Source: Flavisolibacter nicotianae (GTDB lineage Bacteria > Bacteroidota > Bacteroidia > Chitinophagales > Chitinophagaceae). Taken from it: a stretch of 64,000 nucleotides of DNA. Both the position numbers and the translations under genes were made by a program. Position 1 is the first letter of the stretch, and each line of letters starts with the position of its first letter. Positions 56,762 through 64,000 of this stretch are shown piece by piece. The stretch spans positions 112,627-176,626 of the forward strand of contig NZ_RBCI01000011.1 of assembly GCF_003628535.1 (NCBI RefSeq), in the 5' to 3' direction. The notes below the pieces were generated by a model. It did no database searches. It was not told the origin of the DNA and worked only from the letters and a program-made list of their open reading frames with translations.

Positions 56762-57853
56762 TTATTTAGGCGCCTTTTTGTACAGGTAAATTGCTACCAG
56801 CGTAAAGGCAATGTTGGGCATCCAGGCTGCCAGCACGGGATGGAAATTACTCTTGATGGCAAACACGCTGGAGAAGCGGTCCGATAAAATATAAAGTGAA
56901 GCGATGATGATCCCGATCGCCAGGTGAAGGCCGCTGCCACCGCGGGTTCTGCGTCCGGCAATGATGGCGCCGATCAGCGTGAGCAGCACCACGGTATAGG
57001 GCGTGGCATTGCGCCGGGCCAGCTCAACTTTCAACGGTGCCAGTCCTTCGGTGGCCCGTTGTTCTTCCACCTTGATAAAATGATTCAGTTCCTGCGAGGT
57101 CAGTTTGTCCTTTAGGAATTCATCTTTTCGCAGTTCGGATGGCTGCAGGTTGAGCGACATGTTTTTGAGCGGGTACTGTTGCACCACTTCCCGGGCACTG
57201 TCGATCGTCCGTTCCACCACGTTGGAAAGTTTCCAGTTCTTTTTGGTAGAGTCCCACTCCAGCCGGTCGGCACGCAGGTTATAAACGACCTTGTTGTTTT
57301 TCACTTTGTAGAGAAAAAACGAATTGGCCGTTTTGGTTGTCGCGTCAAAATATTTGATGCCGGCATAGGTCACGGCGTCGAGACGTTTGTAAAAACAGTT
57401 CTCGCACCGCTGATAGCCCGTTTGCGGACTGGAGGGGTTGATGTATTTGTTTTCAAATGCACTGCGCACTTCATTGGCTTTGGGAATGGCATAGAGGTTG
57501 GCAAACCAAAGCACCAAACCGAGAAACAAGCCTCCCAGGATATAGGGCCGCAGCCAGCGCCGGAACGTGGTGCCGCTGGCCAGGATGGCAATCACTTCGG
57601 AGCGGAGCGCCATCTTGGACGTAAAAAAAATCACGGCAATAAAAACGAAAAGCGGAAACAACAGCCCCCAGATGAAGGGCACAAAGCCAACATAATACTG
57701 CTTGATGATCTGGAAAGTCGACAGGCCCGTCTTTACAAAATCATCTGTCTTTTCGCTGCTGTCTACCGCCACGGCGATCACCGTAAAGGAGAGCATGCAA
57801 AACAGAAAGGTGGTAAAGAATTTACGCAGTATGTACCAGTCGATCTTTTTCAT
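56762..57853 (-). CDS. LptF/LptG family permease
   Basis: A 363-residue inner-membrane protein of the lipopolysaccharide-export ABC complex (LptB2FG). It starts MKKIDWYILRKFFTTFLFCM, with further helices VPFIWGLLFPLFVFIAVIFF, YILGGLFLGLVLWFANLYAI and TVVLLTLIGAIIAGRR, and a large periplasmic beta region between. Whether it is the F or G subunit cannot be told. The longer frame to 57913 adds 20 residues without support. Its stop abuts the repeat element. Confidence 0.9.
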   Translation of the reverse strand: MKKIDWYILRKFFTTFLFCMLSFTVIAVAVDSSEKTDDFVKTGLSTFQIIKQYYVGFVPFIWGLLFPLFVFIAVIFFTSKMALRSEVIAILASGTTFRRWLRPYILGGLFLGLVLWFANLYAIPKANEVRSAFENKYINPSSPQTGYQRCENCFYKRLDAVTYAGIKYFDATTKTANSFFLYKVKNNKVVYNLRADRLEWDSTKKNWKLSNVVERTIDSAREVVQQYPLKNMSLNLQPSELRKDEFLKDKLTSQELNHFIKVEEQRATEGLAPLKVELARRNATPYTVVLLTLIGAIIAGRRTRGGSGLHLAIGIIIASLYILSDRFSSVFAIKSNFHPVLAAWMPNIAFTLVAIYLYKKAPK

Positions 57854-57947
57854 TCCGCGAGGCGAATATAGAACGAAGATTTGCCGGGTGAGCAGGATTA
57901 ACAGTTTTCGCAAACCCCGGTGGTTTTCAAGACCTCCGGGGTTGTGC

Positions 57948-59087
57948 TTACAGCCTTGTCTTCAGCACCGGCACCATTTCGTTTTTCCAGCTCAAAAAAT
58001 CACCGGCCACGATGTGCTTTCGTGCTTCCTGCACGAGCCACAGGTAAAACGAAAGATTTTGCACCGATGCAATGGTCAGTCCCAGCAACTCGCTTGATTT
58101 AAAAAGGTGACGAACGTACGCTTTGCTGTAGTAGTGGCTCCATTCATTGTCCAGGCCTTCGTCGATGGGAGAGAAGTCGCGTTCCCATTTTTTGTTGTCG
58201 ATGTTGATGACACCTTTGGTGGTAAACAGCATGGCGTTGCGGCCGTTGCGGGTGGGCATCACGCAATCGAACATGTCTACACCCAAGGCAATGCATTCCA
58301 GGATATTCCACGGCGTGCCCACGCCCATCAGGTAGCGGGGTTTGGCTTGCGGCAGGTGCTCGCAGCAAAGCTGGCAGATCTCGTACATCACCGGTTCCGG
58401 CTCACCGACACTCAGTCCACCGATGGCATTGCCGGTAGCTCCTTTGGAAGCAATGTACTCACACGAGGCCTTGCGCAGGTCGTGGTAAACGGCGCCCTGC
58501 ACAATGGGAAACAGGTTTTGGGTATGTCCCCATTTGTCCGGTGTGTTGTTGAAATGCGTGAAGCAGCGGTCGAGCCAGCGGTGGGTCAGGTTCATAGAGT
58601 TCATGGCGTAGCGGTACTCCGAGTTGGCAGGCGGACATTCGTCAAAGGCCATCATGATGTCGGCGCCAATGGTGCGTTCGATGTCCATCACTTTTTCGGG
58701 GGTGAAGAGGTGCTTGCTGCCGTCGATGTGGCTTTGAAACATCACGCCCTGCTCGTTGATCTTACGGTTGGCCGCCAGCGAAAACACCTGGAAGCCGCCG
58801 CTGTCGGTGAGAATGGGCCGGTCCCAGTTCATGAAGCGGTGCAGGCCGCCGGCCGCTTCCATCGTCTCCATGCCGGGACGGAGGTAAAGATGGTAGGTGT
58901 TGCCCAGGATGATCTGCGCTTTCACCTGCTCTTTCAGTTGTTGCTGCGTCACGCCTTTCACGCTGCCGATGGTGCCCACCGGCATAAAGATGGGCGTTTG
59001 TATCTTGCCGTGATCGGTGGTGATGGTTCCTGCACGGGCCGCGGATTGCGGGTCTGTCTTCTCTAATTCAAAAGCTAATGCCGACAT
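57948..59087 (-). CDS. tgt: queuine tRNA-ribosyltransferase
   Basis: Exchanges G34 for preQ1 in GUN anticodon tRNAs. A 379-residue TIM barrel: MSALAFELEKTDPQSAARAG start, GNTYHLYLRPG, ILTDSGGFQVFSL (catalytic Asp), GGLSVGEPEPVMYE and VMPTRNGRNAML. The CxCxxC zinc motif expected after FSPIDEG is missing (the region reads LDNEWSHYYSKAYVRHLFKS). The TATCTTTG box lies seven bases before ATG 59087. The LptF/G gene lies downstream, 94 bases away. Confidence 0.94.
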   Translation of the reverse strand: MSALAFELEKTDPQSAARAGTITTDHGKIQTPIFMPVGTIGSVKGVTQQQLKEQVKAQIILGNTYHLYLRPGMETMEAAGGLHRFMNWDRPILTDSGGFQVFSLAANRKINEQGVMFQSHIDGSKHLFTPEKVMDIERTIGADIMMAFDECPPANSEYRYAMNSMNLTHRWLDRCFTHFNNTPDKWGHTQNLFPIVQGAVYHDLRKASCEYIASKGATGNAIGGLSVGEPEPVMYEICQLCCEHLPQAKPRYLMGVGTPWNILECIALGVDMFDCVMPTRNGRNAMLFTTKGVINIDNKKWERDFSPIDEGLDNEWSHYYSKAYVRHLFKSSELLGLTIASVQNLSFYLWLVQEARKHIVAGDFLSWKNEMVPVLKTRL

Positions 59088-59094
59088 AAGCCGG

Positions 59095-59102
59095 CAAAGA
59101 TA
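59095..59102 (-). promoter_or_regulatory. tgt -7 box, near-leaderless start
   Basis: TATCTTTG matches TAnnTTTG, seven bases before the tgt ATG. Confidence 0.5.
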
Positions 59103-59177
59103 ATCTCCCTGTTCCCCGAAAGGGAAGACTTTGGTCTGTTAAACTTTTTGTTTTCAAGCAAGCTGCCAATGCTGACT

Positions 59178-59250
59178 TTTCTTTTTATGTGACCAGCGAA
59201 TGGATAGCTATGTAGCGTCCGTTGCGTCGCACACTTGAGCGTTCAGTAAC
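59178..59250 (-). repeat. inner fragment of the repeat element, copy 3
   Basis: In reverse orientation it carries AAGTGTGCGACGCAAC (59221-59236) and CTGGTCACATAAAAAGA (59180-59196), 24 bases apart as in the full copies. TACTGAACGCTC before it matches TTCTGAACGTAC of copy 2. The G/C-rich arms are missing. Confidence 0.62.
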
Positions 59251-59386
59251 TCTATCCGGCAGAGGAGAATTCACTCATAGATAACACAGATGAACACAGA
59301 ATGAAAGCATCTGTGCCTTTCCTTACTAGCTGTGAGAAATTGTGGTTTTCACAACTGCGAAGTGTTGCTTTTGAAGAAAAACAGCT

Positions 59387-60037
59387 TTAAGAAAGTGGTG
59401 TGTAAAGAATGTATTTCTCTTTAAAATACGCCTCGTCAAAAATGTTGCTGATCTCGGTCATCTTCGGACGAAGGCCGCTTTCCGAAATTTCCTGGGCCAG
59501 GTCGCCGCCTTTCAAACAGATCAGGCCCGAACGAAGCTGCATCGCATTTTCTTCACTGCCCATTTTGTAGGTGCCGTTTTTTATCAAAGGTTTGCTCCAT
59601 TGCCACAGGTCTTTCAGCGGCGCCACCGCACGGCTCACGGCAAAATCAAATTTTCTTCCTTTGATTTCTTCGGCACGGACATGTTGCGTGGTGATGTTGG
59701 GCAGGTCAATGGCTTCTTTGATGGCGTCGATGATCTTCAGTTTTTTCCCGATACTGTCCACCAGGTGAAATTTTACCTCCGGGAAAAAGATGGCCAGCGG
59801 CACGCCGGGAAAACCACCGCCGGTGCCGATGTCCACGATCTCGAGGCCGGCCGGAAAATCAAAAACCGCTGCGATGCTCAGCGAATGCAGGATGTGTTTT
59901 TCATAGAGGCTGTCGATGTCCTTGCGGGATATGACGTTGATCTTTGCGTTCCAGTCTTTGTAAAGTTCGTCCAGTGCTTTGAACTGCGCCAGTTGCTTTT
60001 CGGTAAAGTCGGAAAAGTATTTCAGCAAAATGTCCAT
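59387..60037 (-). CDS. rsmG: 16S rRNA (guanine527-N7)-methyltransferase
   Basis: A 216-residue SAM-dependent methyltransferase (GidB), modifying G527 of 16S rRNA. It starts MDILLKYFSDFTEKQLAQFK. WNAKINVISRKD, the SAM loop VDIGTGGGFPGVPLAI, VDSIGKKLKII and FAVSRAVAPLKDL are diagnostic. The start is four bases after a TATCTTTG box. Mutations here cause low-level streptomycin resistance in other bacteria. Confidence 0.95.
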   Translation of the reverse strand: MDILLKYFSDFTEKQLAQFKALDELYKDWNAKINVISRKDIDSLYEKHILHSLSIAAVFDFPAGLEIVDIGTGGGFPGVPLAIFFPEVKFHLVDSIGKKLKIIDAIKEAIDLPNITTQHVRAEEIKGRKFDFAVSRAVAPLKDLWQWSKPLIKNGTYKMGSEENAMQLRSGLICLKGGDLAQEISESGLRPKMTEISNIFDEAYFKEKYILYTPLS

Positions 60038-60041
60038 GCGG

Positions 60042-60049
60042 CAAAGATA
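60042..60049 (-). promoter_or_regulatory. rsmG -7 box, near-leaderless start
   Basis: TATCTTTG four bases before the rsmG ATG. TTG in CCCTTGGGGG of the repeat-element arm, about 19 bases upstream, is placed as a -33 box would be. Confidence 0.55.
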
Positions 60050-60051
60050 AC

Positions 60052-60292
60052 GGCCCCCTTGATCCCCCAAGGGAGAAGTGGCTGCGCACAGTCCTCGCTT
60101 AATTGGTGATGCTTGTCTTGCTCAGTCATTTTCTGAACGTACAAGTGTGCGACGCAACAGATGCTCAATGATAATCTGTCGCTGGTGACATAAAAGAGAA
60201 GCCGTCCCCCGAAGGGACGGCTTCTTTCAAACGTATCGTGCAAAAGCCAGGGTCTGAGCGGGGCCACTTCCTCCTCCGGAGGGCGGGGAGGC
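60052..60292. repeat. 241-bp element with inverted arms, copy 2
   Basis: Left arm GGCCCCCTTGATCCCCCAAG, then GAAGTGGC. The right arm on the opposite strand reads GCCTCCCCGCCCTCCGGAGG then GAAGTGGC. The core has AAGTGTGCGACGCAAC (60143-60158) and CTGGTGACATAAAAGA (60182-60197), followed by a terminator stem (60198-60224). Confidence 0.72.
60198..60224 (-). terminator. terminator of the glycosyltransferase gene
   Basis: GAAGCCGTCCC pairs with GGGACGGCTTC around a 5-base loop. The minus-strand reading continues into TCTTTTA. It lies inside element copy 2. Confidence 0.65.
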
Positions 60293-60294
60293 TT

Positions 60295-61413
60295 TTAATT
60301 CCACGTCTTCCGTGGCTTCCTGTATACCGAACGGGCAAAGATGATGTAATAAAAAAACAGCCAGAGGTCCCAGAACAGGAAAAGCGGGAACAGGTCTTCT
60401 TCGCCCAGGCGTTTCATGGCCTTTTGCCAGATGATGGCCTGCGTGAGGAGACGCACACCCAACGGGATGAGTGCATAGCGCCAGTCGAAAAAAAGCAGCG
60501 ATGCCACAAAAAGCGGGTAAAAAAGGAAAAAACTAAAGGTGTACAGCCCCAGCAAGGTCTGGTGCGATTTCTTGTAAAATTTCCCGGTGGAGTAATGCCG
60601 GCCTTTTTGCCGCATCCAGTCCTTCCAGGTGGTTTTGGGCGCCGAAATGGTAAACGCTTCCTTGTCCAGCACCACGGTGGTGTTGTGCTTGTTGGCCACC
60701 TGGTTGATGAACAGGTCGTCGTCGCCGCTGGGAATGTGGTTGATGGACGAAAAGCCCTTGTTGCGCAGAAAGAGGCTTCGTCGGTAGGCCAAGTTGCGGC
60801 CCACGCCCATGTAGGGCTTGCCGGCCAGCGCATAACTTAAATATTGCAGGGCCGTGTGAAAGGTCTCAAAGCGGATGGCCTTGTTCAGAAAGCCCGGTCG
60901 TTTTTGGTAGGCGCCATAGCCCAGCGCTACTTCCACGCCGTTGGCAAAAGCGTCCTGCATTTTGTACAGCCAGTGCTCGCTGGCCGGCACGCAGTCGGCA
61001 TCGGTCAGTACCAAGATCTCGTGCCTGGCTTCCTTGATGCCAATCGAGAGCGGGTATTTTTTACCGGCGATCAGCTTGGCTTCCTGCGTCAGCTCCACGA
61101 TCTGCAGTTTTTTAAAGGCCTTTTGCAGGTCGGCCAGGATGTATTTGCTTTCATCCACCGAGTTGTCGTTTACCACGATCACTTCGTGAGTGGTGGGATA
61201 CTCCTGCACCAGCACTCCTGGCAGGTAGCGGGCCAGGTTCTCGTCTTCATCCCGGGCACAGATGATCACCGACACCGGGTGCTGCTGCGATTGTTGCCGT
61301 TCTTCCGGCTTGTAAAACGCTACGCGGCGAAAAAAATAGAGATAATAAAAAAGCTGTATGCAAGTAACAACAACGAAAATATAAAAGACAATAGCCTCCC
61401 AACCCATAAGCAT
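60295..61413 (-). CDS. membrane-anchored family 2 glycosyltransferase
   Basis: A 372-residue enzyme. The N-terminal helix (VFYIFVVVTCIQLFYYLYFF) precedes a GT2 catalytic domain with PVSVIICARDEDENL, LTDADCVP (DxD-like), GDDDLFINQ and RQKGRHYS (QxxRW-like). Three C-terminal helices follow (LYTFSFFLFYPLFVASLLFF; LFWDLWLFFYYIIFAR). A TATCTTTG box lies four bases before ATG 61413 or ten before ATG 61407. It probably makes a cell-surface glycan or glycolipid; donor and acceptor are unknown. Confidence 0.88.
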   Translation of the reverse strand: MLMGWEAIVFYIFVVVTCIQLFYYLYFFRRVAFYKPEERQQSQQHPVSVIICARDEDENLARYLPGVLVQEYPTTHEVIVVNDNSVDESKYILADLQKAFKKLQIVELTQEAKLIAGKKYPLSIGIKEARHEILVLTDADCVPASEHWLYKMQDAFANGVEVALGYGAYQKRPGFLNKAIRFETFHTALQYLSYALAGKPYMGVGRNLAYRRSLFLRNKGFSSINHIPSGDDDLFINQVANKHNTTVVLDKEAFTISAPKTTWKDWMRQKGRHYSTGKFYKKSHQTLLGLYTFSFFLFYPLFVASLLFFDWRYALIPLGVRLLTQAIIWQKAMKRLGEEDLFPLFLFWDLWLFFYYIIFARSVYRKPRKTWN

Positions 61414-61417
61414 GGCG

Positions 61418-61425
61418 CAAAGATA
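61418..61425 (-). promoter_or_regulatory. glycosyltransferase -7 box, near-leaderless start
   Basis: TATCTTTG four bases before ATG 61413, ten before ATG 61407. Confidence 0.48.
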
Positions 61426-61504
61426 AGTGCTCGTCCGACCTCTCCCGCCGCAGAGTCGGCGAGAGGGTCGTTTTTCTCTATCTTTAGCCGGTTAAATCGT
61501 TTGT

Positions 61505-61897
61505 ATGACAAAACTGGATGCGGGCACCACCCTGAAGCGACTGCGTAACCGCTACCGGCTGGTGGTGATGAACGACGATACATACGAAGAGGTGGTGACT
61601 TTCAAACTTTCCCGCCTGAGTGTGTATGTGATGTTGTCGAGCATTTTTGTACTGCTGGTGGGCTTAACGGTCGCGCTGATTGTTTTTACGCCGGTCAAGT
61701 ATTATATTCCGGGCTACGGAAGTGCCAAAGTGAACCGGGAGTATCGCCAACTGAAGTACGTGACCGATTCGCTGGACAAGCAGTTGTCGTACCAGACTCA
61801 GTACATCAATTCGCTGAAAAAAGTGTTCAGCGGCGATACGGAGATGAAACTGGATACGACCAAAATCCAGGTACCGAAAGAAGAAGTCAACGATTAA
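61505..61897 (+). CDS. single-pass membrane protein next to bactofilin
   Basis: A 130-residue protein with one helix (VYVMLSSIFVLLVGLTVALI) and a periplasmic coiled-coil tail. The N-terminal region (RYRLVVMNDDTYEEVVTFKL) and the phrase FTPVKYYIPGYGS resemble the N-terminal part of bactofilin-linked M23 peptidases in Bacteroidota, but the peptidase domain is absent. It may anchor bactofilin filaments at the membrane. TATCTTTA at 61479-61486 is a near-match promoter box. Bactofilin follows 14 bases later. Confidence 0.78.
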   Translation: MTKLDAGTTLKRLRNRYRLVVMNDDTYEEVVTFKLSRLSVYVMLSSIFVLLVGLTVALIVFTPVKYYIPGYGSAKVNREYRQLKYVTDSLDKQLSYQTQYINSLKKVFSGDTEMKLDTTKIQVPKEEVND

Positions 61898-61911
61898 TCA
61901 AAATAGATCCT

Positions 61912-62325
61912 ATGTTCAACAAAGAAAAAACCAACCCAAGCGAAAAAAATGCAATCACCAGCGCCACGCTGATCAGTGCCGGAACAGTTGTAAAAGGCGA
62001 CCTGCGGTGCGAGAGCGACCTGCGCATCGATGGTGCTATCCACGGAAATGTTAGTTGCAGCGCCAAAGTTGTTATCGGTCCATCAGGCTTTGTGGAAGGA
62101 AATATTGACGGTGTTCACGCCGACCTGTCCGGCCGTCTGGTTGGAAACGTAACAGCAAAAGAAGTGGTGCAGTTGCGTGCCAGCGGTAACGTACATGGCA
62201 ATATTTCTGCCGCCAGCCTGCAGATCGAAGCCGGTGCTGTTTTCAATGGCCAGAGCCAAATGGGACCGGTGGGCAACGTGGTGTTGATGAAAGAAGGAGA
62301 GACCATTCATGCCAAAGCAAACTAA
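61912..62325 (+). CDS. bactofilin (polymer-forming cytoskeletal protein)
   Basis: A 137-residue protein forming nucleotide-free filaments. The core DUF583 beta-helix repeats run about residues 18-115 (ISAGTVVKGDLRCESDLRID, GAIHGNVSCSAKVVIGPSGF, VEGNIDGVHADLSGRLVGNV). Short polar tails flank it. Its last 17 bases overlap the start of the AtpZ-like gene. Bactofilins shape cells or localise wall enzymes. Confidence 0.93.
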   Translation: MFNKEKTNPSEKNAITSATLISAGTVVKGDLRCESDLRIDGAIHGNVSCSAKVVIGPSGFVEGNIDGVHADLSGRLVGNVTAKEVVQLRASGNVHGNISAASLQIEAGAVFNGQSQMGPVGNVVLMKEGETIHAKAN

Positions 62326-62521
62326 TGCCTCCAATGACCTGATGCGCTATGCAGGACTGGGCGCCCAAATCCTGGTGTCGATCGGTATTGCCGTATTCAT
62401 TGGCCTGAAACTGGATCAATGGCTGCACGTGCCGTTTCCACTGCTCGTGTGGCTGCTGCCGCTGGTGGTGGTCAGCATGACGATTTATAAACTAATCAAA
62501 GAAACGTCGAAGAAAAAATGA
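62309..62521 (+). CDS. AtpZ/AtpI family small membrane protein
   Basis: A 70-residue protein with two helices (GLGAQILVSIGIAVFIGLKL; LLVWLLPLVVVSMTIYKLI), basic ends and the AtpZ layout. In F-type ATP synthase operons it helps assemble the c-ring or takes up Mg. It overlaps bactofilin by 17 bases and the next gene by four. The a, c and b subunit genes do not follow in the window. Confidence 0.82.
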   Translation: MPKQTNASNDLMRYAGLGAQILVSIGIAVFIGLKLDQWLHVPFPLLVWLLPLVVVSMTIYKLIKETSKKK

Positions 62522-62922
62522 TTTTACGAAACCGATTCCGGGAGTTTGTACCGGTGGTGTTGCTTTTTGTTATTGTAAATGCGCTGGCCATTTCGCTGCG
62601 GACTTCCTGGATGAACTGGAATGTAAGCCAGGACCTGTTGATTTACGGCAATCTCTTTTTGTTTGCAATCACCTTTCTCTCGTTCCTGATCGCGGAGAAG
62701 GGTTTGCAAAACAAGAATCCGCACGCCTTTGTGCGTTCGGTGTATGGCAGCATCATGTTCAAGCTGTTTATCTGCCTCATTGCAGCGTTCATCTACATTG
62801 CCATTTACAAAAAGGCCATGAACAAACCGGCGTTTTTCGCCTGCATGGGACTGTACCTCGTGTACACGTTTTTAGAAGTTTCCATTCTGACGCGTTTGCT
62901 GCGCAAGAAGCCCAATGAGTAA
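62518..62922 (+). CDS. membrane protein, AtpI-like position
   Basis: A 134-residue protein with four helices (VPVVLLFVIVNALAISLR, LIYGNLFLFAITFLSFLIAE, IMFKLFICLIAAFIYIAIYK, CMGLYLVYTFLEVSIL). In other Bacteroidota a protein like this follows AtpZ and precedes the ATP synthase a subunit. ATG 62518 overlaps the previous stop (ATGA). The SprT-like gene overlaps its end by eight bases. Confidence 0.75.
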   Translation: MILRNRFREFVPVVLLFVIVNALAISLRTSWMNWNVSQDLLIYGNLFLFAITFLSFLIAEKGLQNKNPHAFVRSVYGSIMFKLFICLIAAFIYIAIYKKAMNKPAFFACMGLYLVYTFLEVSILTRLLRKKPNE

Positions 62923-63541
62923 AAAGCAAGCCCCGTTATCGGCATTGCAGGATTACCTGCCACCCAACACCTATGAGCCGGTGTTGCAGTACCTGCACTA
63001 TTACAAAGTGCACCTAACGGTTGCACGGGAACGAAAAAGCATCCTGGGTGATTACCGCCACCGGCATGGCACCGAAACCCACCGCATCAGTGTCAACGGC
63101 AACCTGAATCCCTACGCGTTTCTGGTGACACTGCTGCACGAACTGGCGCACCTCCTCACCTTTGAAAAATGGGGCAATAAAGTTGCTGCGCATGGCCGCG
63201 AATGGAAAGCCGTTTTTGGCCAGTTGCTGGCACAGTTCATCGAGCATAATGTGTTCCCGCACGACATTAAAACGGTTCTCCTTCAAACTCTTCACAACCC
63301 GGCTGCATCCAGTTGTGCAGACGAAGCGCTGCTGCGTGTGCTGAAAACCTACGACAGCAAAAATGCCGGGGCCCTGTTTGTAGAAGACGTGCCCTCTGGC
63401 ACCCTTTTTCAAACACATGACGGCCGTGTATTTCAAAAAGGCGAACGGGTGCGCAAGCGCTTCCGATGTGTAGAAGTGGCAACGAAGCGGCAGTATTTGT
63501 TCAGTCCTGTTTATGAAGTGGTTCCCGTTGCGGCGAATTGA
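62915..63541 (+). CDS. SprT-like zinc metallopeptidase-fold protein
   Basis: A 208-residue protein with the SprT-type motif HELAHLLTFEKWGNK (H75, E76, H79) followed by HGREWKAVFGQLL, where the third ligand His is placed. The family includes SPRTN-like proteases acting on DNA-protein crosslinks, but small bacterial SprT proteins are uncharacterised. The C-terminal half contains FQKGERVRKRFRCVEV, probably a zinc-free beta domain. Its start overlaps the membrane gene by eight bases. Confidence 0.85.
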   Translation: MSKKQAPLSALQDYLPPNTYEPVLQYLHYYKVHLTVARERKSILGDYRHRHGTETHRISVNGNLNPYAFLVTLLHELAHLLTFEKWGNKVAAHGREWKAVFGQLLAQFIEHNVFPHDIKTVLLQTLHNPAASSCADEALLRVLKTYDSKNAGALFVEDVPSGTLFQTHDGRVFQKGERVRKRFRCVEVATKRQYLFSPVYEVVPVAAN

Positions 63542-63814
63542 AACCAATTGTCATTGGGCTACCGGCAAAGCGGGGAAGACTGACCATGCCAGGCTTTTTA
63601 CCCTATAAGAAAACAAGTCAGCCACACGACAAGGACGGTAGAAGCCGGACGAATTTTTTCCCGGAGAAATGCTGTTCGCACTGTGTAATTGCAAAGAGGT
63701 AGCAATGGTTACCATTGCTTCTGTTGGTTCAATAGAAAAGAACAGTGAAAAAGACGGTTAATCAAGCTGCTATTGCAAAAAGCCTTACCTTGACTTCCTA
63801 ACCTTATCCGCGAT

Positions 63815-64000
63815 ATGAAGAGAGTTTTTTTGCTTGCATTCGCCCTTACGACAGTTTACTTTTTGTCTGCTCAAACCTGGAAGCCATTGTTCAATGGTAA
63901 AGACCTCAGTGGTTGGAAGCAGTTGAATGGGAGGGCGAGATACAGGGTGGAGAACGGGGAGATTGTGGGCACGACGGTAATGGGGGAGCCCAATTCGTTT
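63815..64000 (+). CDS. DUF1080 (3-keto-disaccharide hydrolase) protein, cut by right edge
   Basis: Sixty-two codons from ATG 63815 to the window edge. A signal peptide ([20 protein letters not shown]) is followed by [18 protein letters not shown] and [11 protein letters not shown], the standard opening of the DUF1080/GH16-like domain. Such proteins are exported and act on 3-keto-glucosides. The rest is outside the window. Confidence 0.88.
   Translation, partial: MKRVFLLAFALTTVYFLSAQTWKPLFNGKDLSGWKQLNGRARYRVENGEIVGTTVMGEPNSF

Noticed and set aside
58107..59066. 319-codon open frame on the + strand
   Set aside because: Antisense to tgt, His/Val-rich, no domain; tgt is certain on the other strand.

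Overview
The window looks like chromosomal DNA of a Bacteroidota bacterium, most likely family Chitinophagaceae. The signs are type IX secretion (Por) C-terminal sorting domains, SprB-type repeats, TAnnTTTG promoter boxes, a Tgt without the usual zinc cysteines, DUF4293, and a bactofilin/AtpZ cluster. The family assignment is inference from gene content; no 16S gene is present.

Bases 1-11,400 are visibly AT-richer than the rest and read as an acquired block. They hold a secreted protein cut by the left edge, a thermolysin-type protease without its propeptide, a gene broken by one stop codon, a GH25 muramidase translationally coupled to a caspase-fold protein, and a 1,279-residue protein ending in a second caspase domain. 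The block stops at what looks like the last 22 bases of a tRNA (Pro-like acceptor) followed by a 16-bp terminator, which is how a tRNA-integrated element would end. Bases 11,400-15,700 are gene-poor, with small or broken hypothetical genes.

From 15,732 to 19,774 (minus strand) lies a tight operon kaiC-kaiB-kaiB-histidine kinase-response regulator with no kaiA. It is divergent from a TPR-histidine kinase (20,203-22,266). An M48 membrane protease, fabI and an ECF sigma factor follow. Bases 28,000-39,400 carry two related T9SS-exported proteins flanking a papain-type lipoprotein protease and uvrA. The second exported gene is split by two frame breaks inside a tandem repeat. Between 39,896 and 40,455 a composite relic joins decayed pieces of DUF4293 and uvrA, both of which are intact elsewhere in the window.

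From 40,526 to the right end most genes are housekeeping: a GAF-like protein, DUF4293, an outer-membrane barrel with YceI, a START-like protein, glyA, a sugar nucleotidyltransferase, a nitronate monooxygenase-like flavoprotein, a 2'-5' RNA ligase-like protein, gatC, a LolD/MacB-type ATPase, a cobalamin adenosyltransferase, DUF922, a deoxynucleoside kinase, trpS, an LptF/G permease, tgt, rsmG, a glycosyltransferase, a bactofilin cluster, an SprT-like protein and the start of a DUF1080 gene. Two 241-bp elements with inverted arms, plus an inner fragment, are scattered among trpS, tgt, rsmG and the glycosyltransferase. Several of these genes have a TAnnTTTG box only 4-7 bases before the start codon, suggesting very short leaders.
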